The notes: generated from the sequence alone by a model not told the origin. A DNA stretch of 6,969 bases from Gammaproteobacteria bacterium (GCA_024638545.1 JAHEKD010000136.1:1-6969); one strand, 5' to 3'; positions 1 to 6,949 are shown, numbered from the stretch's first letter. Numbers and translations: made by a program.

Positions 1-136
1 GGGGTAATGGCGCGAAACGCTCTACCGCCGATTCGCGCTGTTCCATATACATCCGCTCATTGGGATAAATATGCTGATCCATAAAGTGTGACAGGCGCTT
101 AAGGAGTTCGTTCGATTTTTCACTAAGATCTAGCAT
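1..136 (-). CDS. Acyl-CoA dehydrogenase, N-terminal fragment (runs off window)
   Basis: Only the first 45 codons are present; the gene continues past base 1. The translation begins MLDLSEKSNELLKRLSHFMD and continues with QHIYPNERMYMEQR. This matches the opening helix of bacterial acyl-CoA dehydrogenases of the ACAD10/11-like type, which typically read 'LRxFMDEHVYPxE'. Those flavoenzymes oxidise acyl-CoA to enoyl-CoA, the first step of beta-oxidation, in the cytoplasm. The start is supported by GGAAGA (141-146, minus strand), 4 nt from the ATG. It lies 59 bp downstream of the SDR dehydrogenase on the same strand, so the two are probably co-transcribed and act on the same or related acyl-CoA substrates. 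The catalytic base and FAD-binding regions are outside the window, so substrate range cannot be judged. The family call rests on a short stretch. Confidence 0.72.
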   Translation of the reverse strand, partial: MLDLSEKSNELLKRLSHFMDQHIYPNERMYMEQRESAVERFAPLP

Positions 137-195
137 TTAGTCTTCCGGTTAATCAGTTTTTTCAGTGTTGCCGACGTTAAGATGGTATTATCGAA

Positions 196-960
196 TCATC
201 TTGCCTCCAGTCGAACGGCCCCATCCAGTCGAACTGTGGTACCGTTGAACATCGGATTTCGGCAGATGGCCAGCACGGCGTCAGCAAATTCCTCCGGCCT
301 GCCCATGCGCGTTGGAAAATGGGTTTTCGCCAGCATGGAGTCAACAACTTTTTCCGGTATCTGGTCCATTATTGGTGTTTCAAACAAACCGGGCGCAATC
401 GCCATCACACGCACCCCGCGTGCTGCAAACTCCCGTGCGACAGGCAGGCACAGCGACGCGATGGCGCCCTTTGAGGCTGCATAGGCACCCTGGCCTATCA
501 TGCCTTCAAACGCAGCAATCGAGGAGGTGTTAATCACCACCCCGCGTTCACCATCATCATTAAGCGCATCAGCCTGCATCATCTGCGCTGCACACCGGGT
601 CATTAATGAAACAGTGCCGATCAGGTTGATCTCGATAACCCGCCTGTAACTGTCAATATCCACCGGCCCGTTTTTATCGACCAGCAGCATACCCCCCGCC
701 ACACCGGCGCAGTTAACGTTGATACGCACACATCCGAGTTCCTCGCCGACCTGCGCCACGATCTCAGCAACCCGCTGATCGTCGCGCACGTCACATTCAA
801 ATCCGAGGCAGCCGATTTTTGCGGCGGCTCTATCAACTCGTAGCTGGCCGACATCAAGCAGCACAACCTTCGCCCCGGCCTGGGTCAGTGCTGCAGCGCT
901 CGCGTAACCAAGTCCGGACGCGCCACCCGTGACCACTGCAGTCAGGTCTTTGATATTCAT
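196..960 (-). CDS. Type II 3-hydroxyacyl-CoA dehydrogenase (SDR family, HSD10-like)
   Basis: This 254-residue protein is a full-length classical short-chain dehydrogenase/reductase. Visible motifs are the dinucleotide-binding TGGASGLG at 11-18, an acidic D36 at the end of strand 2 (favouring NAD over NADP), NCAG at 83-86, N112, the catalytic triad S147, Y160 and K164 (YAASK), and the APGLFETP loop at 189-196. The INTSSIAAFEG block, PGLFxTP and the NGxxxRLDGAxR C-terminus are characteristic of the HSD10 / type II 3-hydroxyacyl-CoA dehydrogenase branch. That branch oxidises 3-hydroxyacyl-CoA to 3-ketoacyl-CoA with NAD, in the cytoplasm in bacteria. AGGAGA (966-971) lies 5 nt before the ATG, which fixes the start. 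The acyl-CoA dehydrogenase downstream makes a beta-oxidation operon likely. The exact substrate (straight-chain, branched-chain or steroid side chain) cannot be read from the sequence. G+C is visibly higher than in the genes to the right. Confidence 0.9.
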   Translation of the reverse strand: MNIKDLTAVVTGGASGLGYASAAALTQAGAKVVLLDVGQLRVDRAAAKIGCLGFECDVRDDQRVAEIVAQVGEELGCVRINVNCAGVAGGMLLVDKNGPVDIDSYRRVIEINLIGTVSLMTRCAAQMMQADALNDDGERGVVINTSSIAAFEGMIGQGAYAASKGAIASLCLPVAREFAARGVRVMAIAPGLFETPIMDQIPEKVVDSMLAKTHFPTRMGRPEEFADAVLAICRNPMFNGTTVRLDGAVRLEAR

Positions 961-985
961 TTGCTTCTCCTGTTGTCTTTAATAA

Positions 986-1014
986 ATCATATAAAGCAGA
1001 TTTAATTATTACAA
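986..1014 (-). promoter_or_regulatory. Candidate sigma70 promoter for the SDR/acyl-CoA dehydrogenase operon
   Basis: On the minus strand there is a -35-like TTGTAA (1009-1014, 4/6 to TTGACA), a 17-bp spacer and a -10-like TATGAT (986-991, 5/6 to TATAAT). The predicted start site would be near 979, leaving a short leader that contains the AGGAGA ribosome site. Position and spacing are good, but the region is AT-rich and such matches can occur by chance. Confidence 0.42.
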
Positions 1015-1118
1015 TAGTATTCTAAAGATTTACTTTGTCAGCACAGCAGCTGAAGATCACCGCAATGCCAATGTCGGATTCCATATGAGATCATGTTGCA
1101 AGTAGACCCCGTCACGAG

Positions 1119-1162
1119 GCATTGATAAGCTCAAGCCAGCGAGATGAAGCCTGTATCAATGC
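1119..1162. repeat. 9-bp perfect inverted repeat (GCATTGATA / TATCAATGC)
   Basis: The arms lie at 1119-1127 and 1154-1162, separated by 26 bp, upstream of the plus-strand gene at 1198. A third copy of the core ATTGATA lies at 1189-1195, directly before that gene's start codon. The long loop and AT-rich arms argue against a terminator. A paired operator for a dimeric regulator is possible but unproven. The same 9-mer GCATTGATA also occurs once inside the TIR gene (6570-6578), so the arm sequence is not unique to this spot. Confidence 0.45.
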
Positions 1163-1197
1163 ATGATTGTCACAACAGTTTTTAATAAATTGATAGA

Positions 1198-1626
1198 ATG
1201 ATGTCATCGAAACATAAATTTAAATATTATTCAGTACTTCAAATAATGCGCAGAACATATAGAAAGAAACCTGACCAGTACATCATAGCGGTTCAGCTGG
1301 ACATTGAAACTGATGGATTCCGCTATCAAAAATGGGGGGCTGAGCAAAAGTGCAAAGCGGGCGACTGGCTGGTAAACAACAGCGACGATATATACACCAT
1401 CGATAATGACGTGTTTAAAAAGACCTATCGAAAAGTAGGCGATGGGAAATATGTAAAAACAACACCGATCTGGGCTGAGAAAGCAACTGAAGATGGCAGT
1501 GTAAACACCAAGGAGGGCAAGTCACACTACAAGGCCGGTGATTACCTGGTCTCTAATAATGAGGATGGAAGCGATGCCTACTGCATTAGCGCTGACAAGT
1601 TTACGCAAATGTACGAAGCCTGTTAG
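1198..1626 (+). CDS. Tandem PGDYG-like domain protein (function unknown)
   Basis: This small soluble protein of 142 residues consists of two diverged copies of one domain. Copy 1 (about residues 19-80) has YRKKP at 21-25, KAGDWLVNN at 53-61, YTI at 66-68 and F73/Y77. Copy 2 (about 85-142) has WAEK at 92-95, the TKEG turn at 104-107, YKAGDYLVSN at 111-120, YCI at 128-130 and F135/Y139. The layout 'YxKKP...A...T.EG...xAGDYLV...Y.I....F...Y' resembles the PGDYG-motif family, known from phage and bacterial small proteins without an assigned activity. No signal peptide, membrane segment or catalytic motif is seen. No strong Shine-Dalgarno precedes ATG 1198; ATG 1201 or ATG 1246 (just before copy 1) are alternatives. 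It diverges from the SDR gene and converges on the nSTAND gene, whose stop is 30 bp away. It may belong to the same accessory block, but the order proves nothing. No hairpin terminator is visible in 1627-1656. Confidence 0.72.
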   Translation: MMSSKHKFKYYSVLQIMRRTYRKKPDQYIIAVQLDIETDGFRYQKWGAEQKCKAGDWLVNNSDDIYTIDNDVFKKTYRKVGDGKYVKTTPIWAEKATEDGSVNTKEGKSHYKAGDYLVSNNEDGSDAYCISADKFTQMYEAC

Positions 1627-1656
1627 CGGCAATGATAATCCAGCATATCAATCCGA

Positions 1657-4600
1657 CTATTGCATGTTTTCGATGTCTTCATGAACAGTGTGACTGACAA
1701 ACAGGAAATTTTCCGTTACCGGAGTATTATTGATTTTAATTTGCAGATTCATTTCAATGAACATTGCGCACTGTATTTTTAATGGCTGTTGCTGCTTGTC
1801 GGCGCTTTGGCACTGAATAAATTTATGACCAATATCGCCTAACCTTATTAATTCCTCTGCAAAAGATTTGTTATTCACCAGCCTGCCTATTTGCCCGATC
1901 TGTATATCAGTAACGTATTGCTCCTGATTCAATCTGTAAACCATCCTATCATCATCCGACTGAGATTTTGTATTATTATGCTCCGGCGGCTCTATTGACA
2001 GAATCTGGAAGTTATCTGTTTTGTCCGAATCATTCAGCAGCATGTACTTTCCATTATCAGATTCTGTAACCTGTTTCTCGGTGAACAGATTTATATTTTT
2101 TAGTGCTTCACAGCTCCCGTATTCACCCAGCACAATATGATTTTTTTCGTCTACATAGCCTCTTAGCCTACCTTTATCCCCTAGAGAACAGCCATTCAGT
2201 GCGAACAGGTTTGACCAGCTTCCAGGCTTTGTATCCCAGCTTACGAGCTGGCCATTTTGAAGAATCGACATTAATTTGCCATCATCTGCACTTAAGAAAA
2301 AATCAATAAAGCTTTTATCCTGATGACGAATCGATGAATTTTCCGAGTCCACTATAAATGTTCGGGTTTGACCTTTAATCAGGTCCAGTTCTTTTATGGT
2401 TGGTAAGGCTGTATTAATATCCGGATTACCCGGTACATATAAAAACTGGTTATCACCGGATAATTCGTAACGTGTTTTAATGCCACCAATTTGTGCTTTG
2501 AGCAGGACCGGGTAAAACTCATTTTTTTGGGGATTCAAGTCAGGTTTCCACCTTAGTACCTGATACGGCTGCAGGATCAGTATCTGGTCATTAATCAACT
2601 GAGCCACGTTTTCGATATATTTCAGGTTACTGATTTCACCTCTGAGTGTAGATTCAGCATCCGCGTTGAGTTCCCAAACCTCAAGATTGCCATGGGTATA
2701 TTGAAATACCAGGCTGTAATCTCCATCGTGTTTCTTGAAAAGATGATATTTTTCAATATGGTCAGCTTTAGTTTTACCCGCATATTTCGATTGATTATCC
2801 TCGATTACAAAATTATCGCGTCGACTAACTTTAACCACGTCCGAATCATTTATTAAATTAAACAAGCTTACGTTGGTGATGTTTTTTCCGGGTCCGGTTC
2901 CGCCGTTACTATGTTCATAGCCGGTATTGATCAGTGCAAATGAATCACTGGACAAGAACTCAATGGAATGATGGACCTGGCTCTTTTCAGCATCATTTGA
3001 CCGCTGTGCTAAGAGCTTTTTCCATATTATGGAGTTGATATTGCCATCTTGCCTGAAATAGCCTATGGATACGCATTTACCATCAAGACCTACAGCCAGA
3101 AAGTCTTTACCCCCAAGAGTGATTGTTTTTAATTTGTAGTTCGAACCGCGCGATTTGGTCCAATCACAGGATTTAAATAGCTGATCCTCGTTTAACTCAA
3201 AAAAGTTATTTTTGCTACTGTTTTCATGCCTCATCACTCTGGACTGTGGATCTGTGAAATCGAACAGATAGAGGTAAGGCTCATGGTTATCCAGGTTAAT
3301 AATACTCAACCTGTTGTATTGATTGTTTTCGACATTGAAGTCAATCTGTTCCCGGTTAAAACCGCGATTCCACTTGTAGTGAAGCAGACCGCTGTAGTGA
3401 TAGCGAATAAGCTTCATTTTGTCCGTCCCGAGCATTGATTTGTCCGTCTCATAAGTGTAGCAGTCTGATAATTTTTTTAAACAATATTCGATGAGTTGAG
3501 GTTTGTTTTTCCTGTCTTTTATATAGTGCACAGTTTCATTATTAACATCCATGTGGTTGCTGAATAAATTATCGATAGTATTGTGTTGAAGTTCTGCAAT
3601 TTTCTGATGAGATCGTTTTTCCTTAAAGTAGCTGCTGGACAACAATAAAGCAGCGAGAACAAGGACCAAAATTGAAATTGAAAGCAGCGCCTTATTCAGG
3701 TTTTGTTTCTTTTTCTGTGCATTGTCCTCATCGATCCCCTGTTTATATTTTACTTTTAAATTTTGAAATTCGCTCGCGTTTTCCTCTGCGTCAAAATAGT
3801 TTAAATACCACTTTTCATCGGGTATGAATTTATCGGTCAATTCTTTAAAGTAGATGTTTTTCCAGTGTCTAAGATCCCCCTTTAAATCAACTGCATTTTG
3901 AACCCGCTTTTTTTCTGTGCTTTGACTGAAACTTTCGAATGAACTTCTCAGCTTTGTATCGTCGTCAACCCAGTTCCTGAGTCTTTCCCATTGACGAATT
4001 AATGCCTCGTGACCAATAAAGTAAATCTGATCCTGTTTATTTCTGGATTCTTCATCTGTTCTGATAAAGCTGCAATCTTCGGCCATGAATATGTTGAGTA
4101 CGAAATCAAGCTGCTCTTCTGCGTTTTCCTCAGAAACGATGTAATTGATCAAAGTGAGTAAACTTGAATACCGGGCATTCTTAGAAACGTACCTGCCTTC
4201 TTCAGCTTTGGCTGCTAGACGTGTGAATACAATTCTGGTGATTTTTTGAAGTTCGTTTTTGTCTTCACGATCTGAAAATGCATAGAGTTCTTCAGCGTGG
4301 TTTGTCAAGGCATCATTCAACCCACCAACTTCTTCGTAATCATGTAAATCAATTACTGTATCTCTCAGACTCTGGTGACGACCACGTCTATCGGAGGAGT
4401 TCAGCCACAGCCGCTGCATCAAGTGCTGCGCAAGCGGTAAAAAGTCAAAACCCCGCTTGTATTCGGTATTTCTAAGGCGACGAATCCCTTCCAGTATTTC
4501 GGTCTTTAGTTCAGGCTGAAAATTTACGTTCCTGGACTCGGCTGGAAAAAACAGTGCCTGGGCAATCTGTTCTTCACCCATGGTCGGCATCAGCACCTGA

Positions 4601-5277
4601 GTTCGATTAACCAGTTCGGGGAGACCTTCAAACAAGGTGCAGTCACTGAGAAAATCAGAACGCATTGTAAACACCAGATAAACATTGCTTACATGATCCG
4701 GGATAGAATGATATAGGTTAATGAGATTCTCAATGAACAGCTTTGAGCGTGATTTGAATTGTGAATGTGTTGCAAAGCTGTGCTGCTCATCTTTAAAGAC
4801 GCTGAAAATTTGCTCGAACTGATCAATGACCAGCAGTAATTGAGCCTGGTTGTTTTCAGCATCAATTAAAGGCATTGATTGAATTGAATAGAGCAGCGAT
4901 GACTCATCGTAGTCTTCCGGATGAGGCAGTACATGTTCGACCGGTAAATCTTTATTATATTTCCTGAAAGTCTGGTGCAGGCAATTATATAGATTTTGAA
5001 TCGGCGTTTTCCTTGGTGTAAACGTTAAAAATTCCCAATTGCCGGTAGTATCCTGCAAGCGCCTGCCACTCTGGAGTGCCTGGAACAAACCCGGACAAAC
5101 CAGCGATGATTTGCCACAGCCCGAGGGGCCTATCAGAAACGCACAGCCAAATTTTCGTAATTTCTCAAGCAGAATATTTTCGTGTTTACGCCGGCCAAAA
5201 AATATTGATGCTTCGTTTTCCCTGAACGGACGCAGACCGGGGTAGGGATATATGACTTCTTCACTGCGAAAATGCAT
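1657..5277 (-). CDS. nSTAND1-type P-loop NTPase with membrane segment and C-terminal WD-like sensor region
   Basis: This 1206-residue protein opens with the nSTAND1 signature PYPGLRPF (11-18) and FFGR (26-29), followed by Walker A GPSGCGKSS (50-58), Walker B LLLVIDQFE (147-155), and TMRSDF (204-209). Later come GFDFLPLAQHLMQRLW (276-291), VGGLNDALTNHAEELY (317-332) and HEALIRQWERLRNW (423-436), all typical of the NTPase-plus-helical module of this class. One strongly hydrophobic segment at about 529-549, flanked by Lys/Arg-rich stretches, is a likely membrane anchor. Residues 655-1095 are beta-rich, with blade-like LEVWELN (865-871), VLRWKPD (907-913) and LVSWDTK (1011-1017), suggesting a degenerate beta-propeller. 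About 110 further residues end the protein. STAND NTPases oligomerise on ligand binding and switch on effectors. The TIR gene ends 19 bp upstream, and no strong ribosome site lies between, so translation may be coupled. The ligand is unknown, and the side of the membrane on which the C-terminus sits cannot be decided. Confidence 0.88.
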   Translation of the reverse strand: MHFRSEEVIYPYPGLRPFRENEASIFFGRRKHENILLEKLRKFGCAFLIGPSGCGKSSLVCPGLFQALQSGRRLQDTTGNWEFLTFTPRKTPIQNLYNCLHQTFRKYNKDLPVEHVLPHPEDYDESSLLYSIQSMPLIDAENNQAQLLLVIDQFEQIFSVFKDEQHSFATHSQFKSRSKLFIENLINLYHSIPDHVSNVYLVFTMRSDFLSDCTLFEGLPELVNRTQVLMPTMGEEQIAQALFFPAESRNVNFQPELKTEILEGIRRLRNTEYKRGFDFLPLAQHLMQRLWLNSSDRRGRHQSLRDTVIDLHDYEEVGGLNDALTNHAEELYAFSDREDKNELQKITRIVFTRLAAKAEEGRYVSKNARYSSLLTLINYIVSEENAEEQLDFVLNIFMAEDCSFIRTDEESRNKQDQIYFIGHEALIRQWERLRNWVDDDTKLRSSFESFSQSTEKKRVQNAVDLKGDLRHWKNIYFKELTDKFIPDEKWYLNYFDAEENASEFQNLKVKYKQGIDEDNAQKKKQNLNKALLSISILVLVLAALLLSSSYFKEKRSHQKIAELQHNTIDNLFSNHMDVNNETVHYIKDRKNKPQLIEYCLKKLSDCYTYETDKSMLGTDKMKLIRYHYSGLLHYKWNRGFNREQIDFNVENNQYNRLSIINLDNHEPYLYLFDFTDPQSRVMRHENSSKNNFFELNEDQLFKSCDWTKSRGSNYKLKTITLGGKDFLAVGLDGKCVSIGYFRQDGNINSIIWKKLLAQRSNDAEKSQVHHSIEFLSSDSFALINTGYEHSNGGTGPGKNITNVSLFNLINDSDVVKVSRRDNFVIEDNQSKYAGKTKADHIEKYHLFKKHDGDYSLVFQYTHGNLEVWELNADAESTLRGEISNLKYIENVAQLINDQILILQPYQVLRWKPDLNPQKNEFYPVLLKAQIGGIKTRYELSGDNQFLYVPGNPDINTALPTIKELDLIKGQTRTFIVDSENSSIRHQDKSFIDFFLSADDGKLMSILQNGQLVSWDTKPGSWSNLFALNGCSLGDKGRLRGYVDEKNHIVLGEYGSCEALKNINLFTEKQVTESDNGKYMLLNDSDKTDNFQILSIEPPEHNNTKSQSDDDRMVYRLNQEQYVTDIQIGQIGRLVNNKSFAEELIRLGDIGHKFIQCQSADKQQQPLKIQCAMFIEMNLQIKINNTPVTENFLFVSHTVHEDIENMQ

Positions 5278-5296
5278 TTCGAAATAAAATCTTTAG

Positions 5297-6889
5297 TTAG
5301 TTAATAGCGCTACTTGTTTGCTGCTGATAAATTCGTTTATCCAAATCGGTTAAAAACTTTTGAAAATCCTTCTGTTCTGAAAGTTTGTTTTTATTATCAA
5401 AGGGTCCATAGGGGAAAAAATTATACTCAGACAATTGAAATTTTTGCGCGCCGGAATCCTTCCAGATCAGGAACGCGCCTTTTTGTTTTGAAGTAAGGCT
5501 ATCACCACATTTTTCGCGCCATAATTTTTCATACTCATCAAAGTTAGCATCGATTTCAATTGCAGGACGATTACCTGCAATAAAAAGTAGATAGTCACTT
5601 TGCTTTAGCTGATTGAAGACCAGATCGTCATAAACATCCTCCTGAGTCAGTTTTTTATCATTAATATACTTGCTTGAGCATTCTCTCCAAACATCTTTTG
5701 TACTAAGGCCCTTGACGCTGATTTGATCCTGAAACTTTCTGTATAGTTGCCTTTGTACCTGCGAGAAATAATTTTGTTCTTTCTCGTCGTAGACTGAGTA
5801 ATCAATTGAAACCTCTGATTTTAGTCTCTTTGTAGAAACATCGACTTTTAAAAAATTGAGCAACTCGTTTAATCCACCACAATTGGCTATTTTTTGGCTT
5901 TTAACCGCGTCATCTACCCATATGTAATTCAGGTTCTCGTATTTAGAAAAGACCGCAATTTCATGAGCTAATGAAAATAGTACCCGTACAGGCGTACCAA
6001 GAAACTTGCTTATTTCTGATAGCTCAATATTTATACTTTCCTGTGAAGTCTTAATGTCGAAATGATGATCAGCAGTGGGTAGATACTGTACGCAGGTTGC
6101 GGTGGGATTCTGTTTTAGCAGGTCCTGATAAAATTCACCCAGCTTAAGCGCAGATTCCTCAGATTTTTTGATTTCATTTTTCAGCGATACTAATGACTCA
6201 GGTGCTGGTAAAACAGGGATGTTTTTATCGATCAGTTGCCTAGATTTATCTTGCCAGAGTTGTTCATTTTTTAGATATAAAAGCGGTGAGAGAATTACTG
6301 AATTAGATTGACCGCTTGCTTGTACCTGTTTTTCGTTTGTGTTTTCAATAGCATCGTTATCGTCAAGATATGTGGCAATATCCGAGACTAGTGTTCTCAT
6401 GAGGTGATCATATCTGCTTAATTGCTCTGTATCCGTTTTACCGCTCCAGCACAGCGGGAAACTAAATTTGTTATTTTTTGCATCTATAAAAAATTCATAC
6501 CCCACTGAATCAAGTTCAAAAAATTTCTCAAACCTTTCCTTAATCTGTGGATTGCTTTTCTCAATCAATGCATTGATATGGTTTTGTGACATCGCACGTA
6601 CAACGAATAAATTTCCACGTTCACAGAGTGTTTTCATGTCGTCAAACCAGTCGAGTTCTTTGGAACACCACTCTGAGAGAAGATAAGGCTGAGAAAGTAT
6701 AACGATTAAAACCGAGCTGTTTTCGACTGCATATCGCAATTCATTTGTCAGGTTTTTTGTGCGGCTAAGGCTATTCTTGTCATAAAATATTTCCTGATGC
6801 CCAGGAATGAATGATTCAAACATCGCCAGCAAGTCCTGATAAAATAATTTTGTCCACTCTTCCAGTGCATGTGAATAGCTGATCATCAT
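5297..6889 (-). CDS. TIR-domain effector protein with additional Rossmann-like C-terminal modules
   Basis: Residues 1-175 form a TIR domain: ISYSHA at 3-8 (strand 1 / BB entry), FYDKNSL at 35-41, and SSVLIVILSQPYLLSEWCSKEL at 58-79, where E78 sits at the catalytic-Glu position of NAD-cleaving TIRs. GYEFFIDA (130-137) and FPLCW (144-148) close the domain. Residues about 195-335 and 355-500 have no family I can name, but both show a beta-strand/helix pattern (LYLKNEQLWQDKSRQL at 204-219; YSVYDEKEQNYFSQVQRQLY at 364-383; later hydrophobic strands DYLLFIAG and GAFLIW) that suggests degenerate TIR-like repeats. The protein is cytoplasmic, with no signal peptide. It is first in a two-gene operon with the nSTAND NTPase, its likely regulator. 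The start is uncertain. ATG 6889 or 6886 lacks a ribosome site and cuts into strand 1 of the TIR fold, whereas ATG 6920 has a better site but is one base out of frame across an A9 run. NADase activity is inferred from the family. Confidence 0.85.
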   Translation of the reverse strand: MMISYSHALEEWTKLFYQDLLAMFESFIPGHQEIFYDKNSLSRTKNLTNELRYAVENSSVLIVILSQPYLLSEWCSKELDWFDDMKTLCERGNLFVVRAMSQNHINALIEKSNPQIKERFEKFFELDSVGYEFFIDAKNNKFSFPLCWSGKTDTEQLSRYDHLMRTLVSDIATYLDDNDAIENTNEKQVQASGQSNSVILSPLLYLKNEQLWQDKSRQLIDKNIPVLPAPESLVSLKNEIKKSEESALKLGEFYQDLLKQNPTATCVQYLPTADHHFDIKTSQESINIELSEISKFLGTPVRVLFSLAHEIAVFSKYENLNYIWVDDAVKSQKIANCGGLNELLNFLKVDVSTKRLKSEVSIDYSVYDEKEQNYFSQVQRQLYRKFQDQISVKGLSTKDVWRECSSKYINDKKLTQEDVYDDLVFNQLKQSDYLLFIAGNRPAIEIDANFDEYEKLWREKCGDSLTSKQKGAFLIWKDSGAQKFQLSEYNFFPYGPFDNKNKLSEQKDFQKFLTDLDKRIYQQQTSSAIN

Positions 6890-6896
6890 ATGGAAC

Positions 6897-6905
6897 TTTT
6901 TTTTT
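6897..6905 (-). other. A9 homopolymer at the TIR gene start: possible slippage site or assembly error
   Basis: The minus strand reads GAAT, nine A, then GTTCC. Starting from ATG 6918-6920, the frame as given reads MTNLNKKKVPYDDQ and leaves the TIR frame. With eight A it would read MTNLNKKKFHMMISYSHA, running straight into the TIR domain and supplying the missing first strand (KKFHMMISYS). The annotated frame has a TGA at 6908-6910 and no ATG between it and 6889. Runs of nine A are classic sites of polymerase slippage and also of sequencing miscounts; the sequence alone cannot tell which applies. Confidence 0.6.
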
Positions 6906-6917
6906 ATTCAAATTTGT

Positions 6918-6933
6918 CATTCTTATTTCTCTT
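6918..6933 (-). promoter_or_regulatory. Ribosome-binding site and ATG preceding the TIR gene (out of frame by one base)
   Basis: AAGAGA on the minus strand (6928-6933) lies 7 nt upstream of an ATG at 6918-6920. This is the only reasonable Shine-Dalgarno/ATG pair near the TIR gene. The ATG at 6887-6889 is preceded by the A9 run and GTTCCAT, with no purine-rich site at the right distance. It therefore bears on the true start of the TIR protein. The match to AAGGAGG is partial. Confidence 0.45.
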
Positions 6934-6941
6934 GTCTATAT

Positions 6942-6949
6942 CTACGTAG
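6942..6949. repeat. 8-bp perfect palindrome CTACGTAG upstream of the TIR gene
   Basis: CTACGTAG is self-complementary and lies about 20 bp upstream of the ATG at 6918-6920, where a promoter or operator would be expected. The flanking bases do not extend the symmetry. It may be a small operator half or chance; no convincing -10/-35 pair could be placed around it within the window. Confidence 0.25.

Noticed and set aside
182..533. Plus-strand open frames opposite the SDR gene.
   Set aside because: They lie fully within a strongly supported SDR gene on the other strand and show no recognisable protein pattern.
703..714. NCAG in place of the common NNAG motif in the SDR, considered as a possible inactivating change.
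   Set aside because: NCAG is normal for the HSD10-like branch, and S147, Y160 and K164 are all present.
621..866. Alternative minus-strand frame inside the SDR gene.
   Set aside because: It is an out-of-frame shadow of the same strand; the SDR frame carries every family motif without interruption.
1119..1162. Inverted repeat considered as an intrinsic terminator or integron attC site.
   Set aside because: The arms are AT-rich with a 26-bp loop and no following T-run, and the expected GTTRRRY/RYYYAAC core sites of attC are absent.
1627..1656. Short inverted repeat TGATA/TATCA in the gap between the convergent genes, considered as a bidirectional terminator.
   Set aside because: The stem is only 5 bp and AT-rich, with no T-runs on either side.
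3461..3480. Runs of seven T within the nSTAND gene (for example near 3472, 2151 and 3908) as programmed frameshift sites.
   Set aside because: The reading frame is continuous through all of them, and no overlapping frame would gain a recognisable product.
3226..5245. Plus-strand open frames of 65-70 codons opposite the nSTAND gene.
   Set aside because: They are antisense to a continuous, motif-rich coding frame, with no supporting ribosome sites or family resemblance.
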